NCBI RefSeq assembly: GCF_900156895.1 | Contig: NZ_FTPD01000026.1 | Location: 1 to 64,000, forward strand | Direction of reading: 5' to 3' | Origin: Mesorhizobium prunaredense | GTDB lineage: Bacteria > Pseudomonadota > Alphaproteobacteria > Rhizobiales > Rhizobiaceae | DNA length: 64,000 bases | Part shown: one piece after another, positions 7,456 through 16,597 of the stretch | Layout of the letters: every line of letters starts with the position of its first letter | Numbering within the stretch: the first letter of the stretch is position 1 | Program-made: the position numbers and the translations under genes | Notes under the pieces: generated by a model | Told to the model about the DNA's origin: nothing | The model's database searches: none | The model's input: the letters and a program-made list of their open reading frames with translations, nothing else

Positions 7456-10400
7456 ATGACCGAAGATCACGATCAAACCGGGCGCGCTTTCGCCCAGGAA
7501 CCAGAATGGGATCGGCCGGATGACGGCGGCGAAGCAGTCGCGCGAAGCGAGGCGTCCATCGGGGCCGCCGAGCCGATCTCACAGTCTTTGTTTCGTCAGA
7601 GCAAGGCGGTCGATCGTTCGGTGGAGGAACTGGACGATGTCGTTGCCGAATTGCGGCGCCTAGTGGACGCCCGGCCAGCCGAAACGCCAATATCGCTTCG
7701 CGACGCGACGCCAGCCAAGGTCATCGAACAAGCGCGCCCTTCCACCGCGCCTTTACCTCCTTTACCTGTTGATAGCGCCGCTCAGCCACGCGAGGTGCAA
7801 CCACCCTATCCGCAAGCAAAAGCGCCGTCGGCTCCGCCGCGGGTCACGCCCACTGCTCCAGCGGCAGACAGTGTTAGAAAGCCCGACCCGATCCGGCCAC
7901 TGAGCCCTCGGATCTCCGAGCCGGCCCAGCGTGTCGTAGCGCCAATGGAAGAACCTGCGCGCAGGCCCGAGCCGGATATATTGGAACGCAAGACGCCGAA
8001 CGCACCGAAGGACGAACCCGGCAAGCAGGACCAGCCGAGCGCGCGAGCAGAGCCGCCCACGCAGGAGATCCGGCCACTGAGCCCTCGGATCTCCGAGCCG
8101 GCCCAGCGCGCCGTACCACCAAAGGAAGAACCCGCGAAGCCCGAGCCGGAAATGCTGGAACGGAAAACGCCGAACGCGCCGAAGGACGCGCTCGCGAAGC
8201 AGGACCAGCCGAGCGCGCGAGAAGAGCCGCCCACGCATCAGATCCTGCCACCGAGCCCTCGGATCTCCGAGCCGGCCCAGCGCGCCGTATCACCAAAGGA
8301 AGAACCCGCGCGCAAGCCCGAGCCGGCAATATTGGAACGGAAGACGCCGAGCACACTGCAGGACGCGCCCGCGAAGCAGGACCAGCCGAGCGCGCGAGTA
8401 GAGCCGCCCACGCAGGAGATCCGGCCACCAAGCCCTCGGATCTCCGAGCCGACCCAGCGCGCCGTACCACCAAAGGAAGAACCCGCGCGCAAGCCCGAGC
8501 CGGAAATATTGGAACGCAAGACGCCGAACGCGCCCAAGGATGCGCCCGGCAAGCAGGACCAGCCGAGCGCGCGAGTAGAGCCGCCCACGCAGGAGATGAA
8601 GAGCAAGCCGGTTCTGCCCGGCGTGACAATCGAGGGCGACCGCGGTCCGTTGCTTGCCCGGGAAGTGCCTGGCGGCGGCGGCCCGACCGGAACCGGCAAG
8701 GGCGGCGGCGGTGGCGGCGGCAATGGCGGCGGCGGGTTCCACAAGCGTCTCGGCCCAGTCGATCTCTCGGCAAGCCTCACAGCCGGCCTTCGCGCGGTCA
8801 AGAAGAACCTCATCGCGGTGATGATCTTCACGATCGCGACCAACGTGCTGGTGCTTGCGATACCTGTCTACCTCTTCCAGATTTCGGATCGCGTCCTGAC
8901 GAGCCGCTCGGTCGACACCCTGGTGATGCTGACGGTCGTGATTGTCGGTGCGGTCATCCTGCAGTCGATATTTGACGCCATCCGGCGCTTCATCCTCATG
9001 CGCACAGCGGTCGAGATCGCCGCGCAATTGGGCGGACCAATCCTCAGCGCAGCTGCCAGGGCTTCACTGCACAGCAACGGGCGCGAATATCAGACGCTGG
9101 GGGATCTTCAGCAGCTGCGTACGTTTCTGGTGTCCGGCACGTTGCTGTCTCTTCTCGATGCGCCGATGGCCCCGTTATTCATGCTGGCGATATTTCTGAT
9201 CCACCCCGACCTCGGCTTCATCGTCGTGGCGACGGCGCTGCTGCTGCTGGCCATCACGCTCGCCAACCAGCGCGCAACCGCCAAGCCGTTCGGCGAGGCC
9301 AACACAAGCCAAACCAAAGCCAACCTCCACGTCGATTCGATGTCGCGAAACTCGCAGATCATCAACGCGCTGGCGATGATCCCGGAAGCCGTGTGGATCT
9401 GGGGCAAGGATACCGGCAACTCGCTCAAATGGCAGGTCATAGCTCAGGACCGAAACATAGCCTTTGCTTCTCTTTCCAAGGGCGTCCGGCTGCTGACCCA
9501 GGTCGTGATGCTCGGCTGGGGCGCTTATCTGGCCATTGAAGGCACGGTCACGGGCGGCATGGTCATCGCCGCGTCAATCATTGCCGGTCGCGCACTTGGC
9601 CCGATCGAGGGTGCGATTGAAGGGTGGAACCAGGTTGTGCAGTCACGCGCCGCCTTTGGCCGCATCAGTGCGCTGCTGAAGGAATCCCCGCTGAACTTCG
9701 AACGCCTGAAGCTGCCGCGTCCGGAAGGGCGTCTCGATGTCGAGCGGCTGCTGTTCGTGCCGCAAGGAACCAAACGTGTCGTGCTCAATGGCATCGGCTT
9801 TGGTCTGGAGGCCGGAGACTCGCTCGCGATCATCGGCAATTCGGGCGCCGGTAAAACGACCCTGGGCAAAATGCTCGTCGGCTCGATCCTTCCAACTTCG
9901 GGAAGCGTGCGGCTCGACCTGATGGACCTGCGGAACTGGGATCAGCGGCAATTTGGTGAAAGCATCGGTTACCTTCCTCAGGACGTGCAGCTTTTCCCGG
10001 GGTCGATCAAAGCGAACATCGCCAGAATGCGCGAGGACGTCGACGATGGCGCAATTTACGAAGCCGCCAAGCTGGCCGACGTGCACGAACTGATCGCCTC
10101 GCTTCCGCATGGCTACGAGACCTTTGTCGCCGCCGATGGCGCGCCGCTTTCTGGCGGGCAGAAGCAGCGCATCGCTTTGGCGCGCGCCTTTTTCGGCGGC
10201 CCGAAATTGGTGGTCCTCGACGAGCCGAATTCGAACCTCGACACCGCTGGCGAGTTGGCTTTGTCGCGCGCTCTACAGCAAGCCAAAGAGCAAAAGATCA
10301 CGATGGTCACGATCACACAGCGGCCTGCTTTGCTGCAGACCGTGGATAAGATCCTGGTGCTCGTCAACGGCACCGTGGCTCTTTTCGGGATGCGTCAGGA

Positions 10401-10473
10401 CGTGCTCCAGGCTTTGGCGGCGCGCGGCATGAGCCTCGATGGCGGCTATTTTGCCAACATTCAGGTCAAATGA
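7456..10473 (+). CDS. Type I secretion ABC transporter (PrtD/HlyB type) with Pro-rich repeat extension
   Basis: Start ATG 7456 follows the upstream stop by 22 bases and gives 1005 aa. Residues about 430-1005 are a standard type I secretion ABC half-transporter: membrane region about 435-715, Walker A GNSGAGKTTLGK near 794, signature LSGGQKQRIALARA near 898 and Walker B LVVLDEPNSNLD near 920. PrtD-type proteins are normally about 570-600 aa. The extra 420 residues are cytoplasmic and unusual: an acidic start, then about four tandem 58-59-residue units (7894-8600) rich in Pro, Glu and Lys, then a poly-Gly linker before the membrane domain. There is no C39 peptidase domain. It should export the two upstream substrates together with the HlyD protein; the outer-membrane TolC partner is not in the window. 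Confidence 0.93.
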   Translation: MTEDHDQTGRAFAQEPEWDRPDDGGEAVARSEASIGAAEPISQSLFRQSKAVDRSVEELDDVVAELRRLVDARPAETPISLRDATPAKVIEQARPSTAPLPPLPVDSAAQPREVQPPYPQAKAPSAPPRVTPTAPAADSVRKPDPIRPLSPRISEPAQRVVAPMEEPARRPEPDILERKTPNAPKDEPGKQDQPSARAEPPTQEIRPLSPRISEPAQRAVPPKEEPAKPEPEMLERKTPNAPKDALAKQDQPSAREEPPTHQILPPSPRISEPAQRAVSPKEEPARKPEPAILERKTPSTLQDAPAKQDQPSARVEPPTQEIRPPSPRISEPTQRAVPPKEEPARKPEPEILERKTPNAPKDAPGKQDQPSARVEPPTQEMKSKPVLPGVTIEGDRGPLLAREVPGGGGPTGTGKGGGGGGGNGGGGFHKRLGPVDLSASLTAGLRAVKKNLIAVMIFTIATNVLVLAIPVYLFQISDRVLTSRSVDTLVMLTVVIVGAVILQSIFDAIRRFILMRTAVEIAAQLGGPILSAAARASLHSNGREYQTLGDLQQLRTFLVSGTLLSLLDAPMAPLFMLAIFLIHPDLGFIVVATALLLLAITLANQRATAKPFGEANTSQTKANLHVDSMSRNSQIINALAMIPEAVWIWGKDTGNSLKWQVIAQDRNIAFASLSKGVRLLTQVVMLGWGAYLAIEGTVTGGMVIAASIIAGRALGPIEGAIEGWNQVVQSRAAFGRISALLKESPLNFERLKLPRPEGRLDVERLLFVPQGTKRVVLNGIGFGLEAGDSLAIIGNSGAGKTTLGKMLVGSILPTSGSVRLDLMDLRNWDQRQFGESIGYLPQDVQLFPGSIKANIARMREDVDDGAIYEAAKLADVHELIASLPHGYETFVAADGAPLSGGQKQRIALARAFFGGPKLVVLDEPNSNLDTAGELALSRALQQAKEQKITMVTITQRPALLQTVDKILVLVNGTVALFGMRQDVLQALAARGMSLDGGYFANIQVK
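7894..8600 (+). repeat. Tandem 174/177-bp coding repeats in the ABC exporter N-terminus
   Basis: The segment encoding SPRISEP(A/T)QR(A/V) begins at 7894, 8071, 8245 and 8422, giving unit lengths of 177, 174 and 177 bases (59, 58, 59 codons). Each unit continues with PPKEEPA, an ILERKTPNAP-like stretch and KQDQPSAR before PPTQEI. Near-identity between units shows recent expansion or gene conversion. Copy number probably varies between strains. Confidence 0.85.
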
Positions 10474-10485
10474 GAGAGATCGGCC

Positions 10486-11823
10486 GTGAAGGAAATAGCC
10501 AAGATCGAAGACGCTCAATGGTATGGCGCCGTTCCGCGTTCCATTTGGAAGCAGACGACCGCCGGATTGCTGCTGATGGCCGTCACCTTCGGCGGATTTG
10601 GCACCTGGGCATTCACAGCACCCCTCGCAGCCGCGATTATCGCGCAAGGAAGCTTCGTGGCCACTGGGCAGAATAAGATCATCCAGCACCTGGAAGGGGG
10701 TATCATCAAGGAGCTTCTGGTTAGCGAAGGCGACCATGTCGTAACCAATCAGCCTTTGGTGCTGCTCGACGAGACGGCCGCGCGGGCAAAGGAACGGCAG
10801 CTGTTCTTCCGACAGGCGCGCCTTGAAGCGATCGTGGCGCGCTTGACCGCCGAGGTGCATGGGGCGGAGACTATACAGTTCCCGGCCACAATAACTGAAA
10901 ATCGCGACGACCCGGAAATTGCTTCGATCGTGCATAGCCAGCGTCTCAACTTCGAGGGCTCGCGCACCAAGTTAAGCAGTGAGATCCGATTGCTCGACCA
11001 GAACATCGGAGCCCTGAAGTTCCGGGCGGGCGGCTATGAGCAGTTGCTGAAAGCGGTTACGATACAGCTCAGTCTTCTAAGGGAGGAATACACCGGCAAG
11101 AAGACCCTGCTCGACCAAGGGTTGATCCGCGCGACCGAGATCAAGGCGATTCAGCGCGCCATAGCAGATGCCGAAGGGCAGATGGGGCGGCTCTCAGCCG
11201 AGATATCCGAGACCGGCGCCCAGGTCGTCAAGCACGAACAGGAGATGCGGCAGACAGAAAACGCCTACCGCCAGGCGGCGCTCGACGAGCTCGAGGGCGT
11301 TGAAACCGAACTGGACAGCATCCGCGAACAGTCCCGCGAGGCGCAAAACGTGCTGCGCCGAGCGACGATCCATGCGCCGGTTTCGGGCACTGTCGTGCGG
11401 ATATTCTACCACACGTCCGGCGGCGTGATCGAGAGCGGCAAGAGCATCATGGAGATCTTGCCGGCGAATGTACCGCTTATCATAGAAGCGCAGGTGCCTC
11501 GCACCGAGATCGACAATGTGAAGGTCGGACAGAAAGCGACGGTACGGCTGGTCGCGCTCAACGCGCGCACGACGCCGGTTCTGAACGGCGAAGTTTACTA
11601 CGTCTCGGCCGACTCGCTCCCCGACGCCTCTGGTCCGACCGCAAAGGAGGTTTATCTGGCGCGCGTCAACCTGCCAGTCAGCGAACTGGCTCGCGTGCCT
11701 GGATTTGCTCCGACGCCTGGCATGCCCGCCGAAATTCTCATCCAGACGGCGGAGCGGACCTTTTTCAGCTACCTGTCCAAGCCGATCAAGGACAGCATGG
11801 CCAGGGCATTTATGGAGCGCTGA
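10486..11823 (+). CDS. HlyD-family type I secretion periplasmic adaptor
   Basis: The 445-aa protein starts at GTG 10486, 12 bases after the ABC gene. It has a short cytoplasmic N-terminus, one membrane segment (about residues 25-50), a lipoyl/barrel-sandwich half (GSFVATGQNKIIQHLEGG, typical of this family), a long helical coiled-coil hairpin (about 120-290), the returning lipoyl half (ATIHAPVSGTVV) and a beta-barrel domain near the C-terminus. Such adaptors bridge the inner-membrane ABC protein to TolC. Gene order ABC-HlyD matches PrtD-PrtE. Here it should serve the two substrate genes upstream. Confidence 0.94.
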   Translation: MKEIAKIEDAQWYGAVPRSIWKQTTAGLLLMAVTFGGFGTWAFTAPLAAAIIAQGSFVATGQNKIIQHLEGGIIKELLVSEGDHVVTNQPLVLLDETAARAKERQLFFRQARLEAIVARLTAEVHGAETIQFPATITENRDDPEIASIVHSQRLNFEGSRTKLSSEIRLLDQNIGALKFRAGGYEQLLKAVTIQLSLLREEYTGKKTLLDQGLIRATEIKAIQRAIADAEGQMGRLSAEISETGAQVVKHEQEMRQTENAYRQAALDELEGVETELDSIREQSREAQNVLRRATIHAPVSGTVVRIFYHTSGGVIESGKSIMEILPANVPLIIEAQVPRTEIDNVKVGQKATVRLVALNARTTPVLNGEVYYVSADSLPDASGPTAKEVYLARVNLPVSELARVPGFAPTPGMPAEILIQTAERTFFSYLSKPIKDSMARAFMER

Positions 11824-11843
11824 TCGTAGAGGCGGGGGTAAAT

Positions 11844-13532
11844 ATGCAGATCGACGTCTTAACACGCCCGGAAGAACTGAGCGGGCTTCGCGACAACTGG
11901 GACGACCTCTACGCCAGGGATCCCGACGCGCATTTCTTCGTCTCGTGGGACTTTCTTTCCCACTATCTTCGACGCTTCGACGGTGAATGGTTCATTTTGG
12001 CGGCGCGCAAGGGGCCGCCGGGCTCTCCCTATGTCGCGCTTCTGCCGCTCCGGCTGCGCACCAGGATGAGGAAGAATACCGGCGAAATCTACCATGAAGT
12101 ATATATGGGGGGAAACCACGCAGCCGATTATACCGGCATCCTCTGCGCGCCGGAATACGCCTACCGGGCAATCGCGGTTTTCGCGAAGCATCTGAAGACT
12201 ATGCATTGGGCCAGCCTGCATCTGGAAAACCTGCGGATGTCGGAACGCAGGATAGGCTGGCTGATGGAGCAGTTTTCTGACAATCGGCTGACGATGCGTC
12301 GGATGAGGCGCGTCAACCAGGTTGACAATGTTGACAACTGCATATGCCCGGCGATCGACCTCCCGTCCTCATGGGAAGATTATCTTCTGCAGAATCTCAG
12401 CACCAACACCCGCCAGAAGATGCGGAGATTTCTCCGGAAGCTGGAGAACTCTGACGAGTTTCGCATAACGCATGCCGACGCCTCTACCATCGAGCGCGAT
12501 ATCGACATCCTGCTCGAGTTCTGGCGCATCAAGTGGACGCCGCGGAAGGGGAACCTCGTTCCCGGCCTGGTCAAGAGCAACCGACTGCTGTTCAGAAAAG
12601 CTTTCGAAAGCGGCACGCTGTTCCTGCCTGTGCTGTGGCACGGCGACCGGCCCTTGAGCGCTCTCGCGATCTTCCTCGATCCGGTCAAGAAAAGCATGCT
12701 GTTCCACATGGTCGGGCGCGACGAGACGGCCGACATGCTGCCGTCGGGACTGGTCCTGCACGGTTATTGCATCCGCCGCGCAATCGAGAACGGTTTCCGG
12801 ACATACGATTTCCTGCGCGGCAACGAACCTTACAAATATTCCTTCGGCACTCACGACACCGTCCTCAACTGCACATTGGTGCGAACCAAAACCGGCCGGA
12901 ACCTTGGCGACCGGCTGGACAGGCGATCCTTGGTCGGCGCGTTGCAGGAGGCGGCCGGCCTCCACAAGAAGCGTTGGGTCATCCAGGCTGAGAACGTCTA
13001 TCGCCAGATCCTGAACACCGAGCCGACGCATGATCAGGCTCTGTACGGACTCGGTCACGTTCTGGGTACGAAGGGCGATCACCGTCAGGCTGCGGAATGC
13101 TTCGGCGCGCTTGCAGCCATGTCGCCGCAATCTATAAACGCCTGGCTTTGCCTGGGCATTGCGCAGCAGTCGCTAAACGACCACTCCGCAGCCATCGAGT
13201 CGTTTGGGCGAGCCACGGACCTCGATCCGGGCCTCATCCTGGCGCGTTATGCCCGGGGCCGCAGCCTTCTCGCCCTGCAGCGGACGGATGAGGCGGCCCA
13301 GGCTTTCACGCTGGTCCTTGAGAATGGATCGCCCGCGCCCGCGGAAACCGCCCTGCGCGCCAAAGCCCGGCGACAATTGCAGCAGTTGAGGACAGCCAAG
13401 CCGCTCTACATTCTAAAGAAACCTGAGCGCGAGAAGCCCGTCATCCAGCCGTCGGTGCCGCTGGGGCTGACGACTCTGCTCACGGTTGCGCGGCCGGCAA
13501 CCGCAAGCCGCTCCACCTCTTCTGTCGCTTGA
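11844..13532 (+). CDS. GNAT-like (CelD/BcsL-type) acyltransferase fused to TPR repeats
   Basis: This 562-aa protein starts 20 bases after the HlyD gene, with GAGGCGGGGG upstream, and closes the operon. Residues about 5-360 match the acetyltransferase fold called Acetyltransf_6 or CelD-like (PF13480): NWDDLYARDPDAHFFVSWDF at the start, LSTNTRQKMRRFLRKLE in the middle and the typical GNEPYKYSFG strand-loop near 325. Residues about 380-500 carry TPR-like repeats (ENVYRQILNTEPTHDQALYG, SINAWLCLGIAQQSLNDHSA). CelD-like proteins often act in polysaccharide or peptide acyl transfer. In this operon it could modify the secreted Lys-containing proteins, much as HlyC (also GNAT-fold) acylates haemolysin, or a surface glycan. 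Both are inference. Confidence 0.85.
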   Translation: MQIDVLTRPEELSGLRDNWDDLYARDPDAHFFVSWDFLSHYLRRFDGEWFILAARKGPPGSPYVALLPLRLRTRMRKNTGEIYHEVYMGGNHAADYTGILCAPEYAYRAIAVFAKHLKTMHWASLHLENLRMSERRIGWLMEQFSDNRLTMRRMRRVNQVDNVDNCICPAIDLPSSWEDYLLQNLSTNTRQKMRRFLRKLENSDEFRITHADASTIERDIDILLEFWRIKWTPRKGNLVPGLVKSNRLLFRKAFESGTLFLPVLWHGDRPLSALAIFLDPVKKSMLFHMVGRDETADMLPSGLVLHGYCIRRAIENGFRTYDFLRGNEPYKYSFGTHDTVLNCTLVRTKTGRNLGDRLDRRSLVGALQEAAGLHKKRWVIQAENVYRQILNTEPTHDQALYGLGHVLGTKGDHRQAAECFGALAAMSPQSINAWLCLGIAQQSLNDHSAAIESFGRATDLDPGLILARYARGRSLLALQRTDEAAQAFTLVLENGSPAPAETALRAKARRQLQQLRTAKPLYILKKPEREKPVIQPSVPLGLTTLLTVARPATASRSTSSVA

Positions 13533-13590
13533 CGAGGGCTTCGTTGTCTGCCTGCCGCTGCAAGTCGCTCAAACGACTCGTGCCGCCTCG

Positions 13591-14250
13591 TCATGAAGCC
13601 GATTGAGGCCAGCGCTGTAGCGCAGCACGGCCAAGGTCGGTAAGCGCATAAACGCCGCGCTCGGCCCTGGCGAACCAGCCATAGACATTGTGAAGCAGGA
13701 TATTGGCGGCGCGCGGCGAAATGGTTTTCAGATCGCGCGGGCGCTTCGGGCCGTCGACCATGGCAGCGGCGCAGGCCAGCGCGTCCTGCCGGTAAGCGGT
13801 CATCACCGGCGTACGCGAGCCGCCGCCGACTACAGGGTCGCCGCGCCGGCGCCGATGCTCGTCCACCAGGCGCGATCTTCGCCTCGGATCTCGCCGGGGC
13901 GGCAAGGCGGCCGGACTGAGCAGCAATTCGACATTGCCGGTGGAGCCGACCCCGAGAAGGCCGAAGCCGAGCCGCCTGCACAGCGCACGAAACCGGCGAT
14001 CGTGCTCGCGGCCTTTGCCTCGACTTGACATCCTCGCCGCGAGCCAGACCTCGTCGCATGACGCAGCACGGTCAACACCTTGAAGAATGAGCTCGAGGTT
14101 GAACTGCAGCTTCAATTCGCAGATGACGAGCACGGGCGGCTCGCCGTCACGCAGTCCAACGACATCGCAGCCGCCAACCTCGCCTTTGACAGTGAAGTCC
14201 AGACTCTCAAGAAACTGCTTCACCGGGATGTAAAGAGACGTTTCCTGCAT
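13591..14250 (-). CDS. DUF2161 family protein with PD-(D/E)XK nuclease-like core
   Basis: A 219-aa protein convergent with the secretion operon. The N-terminal part shows GGCDVVGL followed by VLVICELKLQ, the Asp...Glu-x-Lys pattern of the PD-(D/E)XK superfamily. The C-terminal part (about 130-219) resembles a small winged helix (RDLKTISPRAANILLHNVYG, FARAERGVYALTDLG). This matches the DUF2161 family, which is common in Hyphomicrobiales and has no settled role. The middle, from about 115 to 140, is Arg-rich and unusual. Confidence 0.78.
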   Translation of the reverse strand: MQETSLYIPVKQFLESLDFTVKGEVGGCDVVGLRDGEPPVLVICELKLQFNLELILQGVDRAASCDEVWLAARMSSRGKGREHDRRFRALCRRLGFGLLGVGSTGNVELLLSPAALPPRRDPRRRSRLVDEHRRRRGDPVVGGGSRTPVMTAYRQDALACAAAMVDGPKRPRDLKTISPRAANILLHNVYGWFARAERGVYALTDLGRAALQRWPQSAS

Positions 14251-14385
14251 GCGCGACGCATAGCCGATTCGTGGCTGGCTGGCACAGCATCACCGACAGG
14301 CTTTGCCACCGAGGGGCAGTTTTGTCACTCGTGAACACATGGAGCTATGCATCAAGCAATTTGCTGGGACTTGCCCGCTCGGCCG

Positions 14386-14682
14386 TTAAGCCCTCAGCCC
14401 CCTCGCCTCGCCAGACCGCTTGCGCGGAACCATCATATCCCTGGCCAGCAGGCGGCTCACCCGGCAGAATGCCATGAACGCCCGGCAAGCCTCCTCGGTC
14501 TCGACCAGGTCGACCGTGGCGCCGAAGCAGGCGTTGAACGCGGCCTGATAGACAGGGCCCTGGCGGCGAACCGGCCAGCCTTGCAGGAGATCCAGCGCCT
14601 GTTCGACGCTATAGATTTCCTCGACCGGCAGGCCAGGCGCGGTCGTGATGCGCACCGGCACCTCGAATTGCAATCTGTCCAT
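14386..14682 (-). CDS. DUF982 domain protein
   Basis: The 98-aa product starts at ATG 14682 with GGAGAG upstream. It matches the DUF982 family (PF06169): an early FEVPVRI strand, IYSVEQALDLLQGWPVRRQG, a central YQAAFNACFGATVD segment and a Cys-containing helix AFMAFCRVSRLL. Members are short, often present in many copies in rhizobia, and of unknown function. A longer reading frame upstream of the chosen start has no supporting features. Confidence 0.85.
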   Translation of the reverse strand: MDRLQFEVPVRITTAPGLPVEEIYSVEQALDLLQGWPVRRQGPVYQAAFNACFGATVDLVETEEACRAFMAFCRVSRLLARDMMVPRKRSGEARGLRA

Positions 14683-14990
14683 TCCTGTCTCTCCAGAACG
14701 CGTTCCCGCAGCAACGCCGCTCGTCGCAAAAAGTTGCTTTGACCGGCTTTTCGCTCGGGGCTCCACTTCTTGCCCAGAAACTTCTTGCTCACAAAATATG
14801 TCGTCAGTGCGGACGAACAGCTCGGCATGGGCCGGACACGCACAAGATCGATGCCGCAAAGCGTGAATATCACCGGCTTGAGCCAAATCGCCGGCAGTTC
14901 GTCCTTGAACCTGGCGCCGTCCGGTGCCAAATCTGGGAGACTTTTCTCGCGGGCTCATCAGAAGCCCTTTCACCCGGCAAGACGGACACA
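14683..14990. other. Divergent intergenic region between DUF982 gene and map
   Basis: About 308 bases that must hold both promoters. A minus-strand open frame (ending upstream of 14930) contains protein-like stretches but lacks a clear start with a binding site, so I do not call it. No hairpin with T-run is seen. Confidence 0.4.
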
Positions 14991-15818
14991 ATGGTCACCT
15001 ATCTCGACGCCGCCACGGCACCGCTCAGAAACACCGGCCAGATCCGCCTCTATGGCGAAGAAGGCTTTGCCGGCATGCGCAAGGCCTGCGATCTCACCGC
15101 GCGCTGCCTCGACGAACTGATGTCGATAGTGGCGCCGGGCGTCACCACCGAAACCATCGACCGCTTCGTCTTCGAGTTCGGCATGGATCACGGCGCATTG
15201 CCAGCGACGCTCAACTATCGCGGCTACACGAAGTCGTCCTGCACCTCGATCAACCACGTCGTCTGCCATGGCATCCCCGACAGCAAGCCGTTGAAGGACG
15301 GCGACATCGTCAACATCGATGTCACATACATCCTCGATGGCTGGCATGGCGATTCCTCGCGCATGTATCCGGTGGGAACGATCAAGCGCGCCGCCGAGCG
15401 CCTGCTCGAGGTCACGCATGAATGCCTGATGCGCGGCATCGCCGCGATCAGGCCCGGCGCCCGCACCGGCGCCATCGGCGCCGCCATCCAGAGCTATGCC
15501 GAAGCCGAGCGCTGCTCGGTGGTGCGCGATTTCTGCGGCCACGGCGTCGGCCAGCTCTTTCACGATGCGCCGAACATCCTGCACTATGGCAGCGCCAGCG
15601 AGGGCGTCGAGATGCGGCCAGGCATGATCTTCACCGTCGAACCGATGATCAATCTCGGCCGGCCGCACGTAAAAGTGCTGTCGGATGGCTGGACGGCGGT
15701 GACACGCGACCGCTCGCTGTCGGCGCAGTACGAGCACACGATCGGCGTCACCGAGACCGGATGCGAGATTTTCACGCTGTCGCCAAAAAACCTCGACCGC
15801 CCAGGCCTGCCGGCATAG
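14991..15818 (+). CDS. map: Methionine aminopeptidase, type I
   Basis: The 275-aa enzyme removes the initiator methionine from nascent proteins. All five metal ligands of the family are visible: Asp in VNIDVTYI, Asp in WHGDSSRM, His in GHGVGQLFHD, Glu in IFTVEPMI and Glu in EHTIGVTE region (QYEHTIG). The substrate-pocket histidine lies in NHVVCHGIPD. ATG 14991 gives the normal length for type I enzymes; a longer in-frame extension to 14739 lacks family similarity. It precedes radC, as is usual in this order of bacteria. Confidence 0.95.
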   Translation: MVTYLDAATAPLRNTGQIRLYGEEGFAGMRKACDLTARCLDELMSIVAPGVTTETIDRFVFEFGMDHGALPATLNYRGYTKSSCTSINHVVCHGIPDSKPLKDGDIVNIDVTYILDGWHGDSSRMYPVGTIKRAAERLLEVTHECLMRGIAAIRPGARTGAIGAAIQSYAEAERCSVVRDFCGHGVGQLFHDAPNILHYGSASEGVEMRPGMIFTVEPMINLGRPHVKVLSDGWTAVTRDRSLSAQYEHTIGVTETGCEIFTLSPKNLDRPGLPA

Positions 15819-15883
15819 TGTCCTGCCAGCATAGTGTTTATGCGAGGGCCGGGTCTCTCCGGTGAAGAAAATGCGGGCGGCCT

Positions 15884-16546
15884 ATGGGGAAAACCAGCGA
15901 CGAAGACGAACGGATCTTCTTTCCCGAAAGACCGATAAAATCGTCCGCGAAAGCCAATACGGTCGATAAGCCGGTCGAAAAGCCGCACTATCTCGGCCAT
16001 CGCGACCGCTTGCGCCAACGGTTTGCGGCCGGTTCCGACGCCCTCCCCGACTACGAATTGCTGGAGCTCTTGCTGTTTCGCCTGATTCCCCGCGCCGACA
16101 CCAAGCCCCTCGCCAAGGCATTGCTGGCACGCTTCGGCACGCTGGCGGAGGTGCTTGGCGCGCCCGTCGCACGGCTTGAGGAGGTTAGAGGTATCGGTCC
16201 GACGGTGGCGCTCGAGCTGAAGATCGTTGCCGCCACGGCCCAACGCGCGGCGCGTAGCGAGATCAAGGGCCGCGAGGTCTTGTCGTCCTGGACGCAGGTT
16301 CTCGGATACTGCCGGTCGGTCATGGCCTTCGAGGAGCGCGAGCAGTTCCGTATCCTGTTTCTCGACAAGAAGAACGCGCTGATCGCCGACGAGGTGCAGC
16401 AGGTCGGCACCGTCGACCACACGCCGGTCTATCCGCGCGAAGTGGTCAAGCGCGCGCTCGAACTCTCTGCCACGGCGATCATTCTGGCGCATAATCATCC
16501 AAAAATGCCTATTTCGATCCCGCAGGATCACGCTCTATCACACTGA
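15884..16546 (+). pseudogene. radC: RadC/JAB-domain protein, 3' end replaced by the integrative element
   Basis: The frame encodes 220 aa. Residues 1-205 follow RadC well: the HhH-like region (LPDYELLELLLFRLIPR, LEEVRGIGPTVALELK) and the JAB core up to ILAHNHP. A normal RadC continues HNHPSGDPTPS and about 40 more residues carrying the final Asp of the metal site. Here the sequence changes after HNHP to an unrelated 13-residue tail and stops. The break, at about 16500, is in the most conserved part of the gene and lies about 220 bases before an integrase gene. I read this as disruption by insertion of the element that follows. The missing 3' end is not found elsewhere in this window. Confidence 0.85.
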
Positions 16547-16597
16547 TTCATCTGTATTTTTTGACTTGTCGCAGTCCCGGCTAGTGTGGCAGATTCG

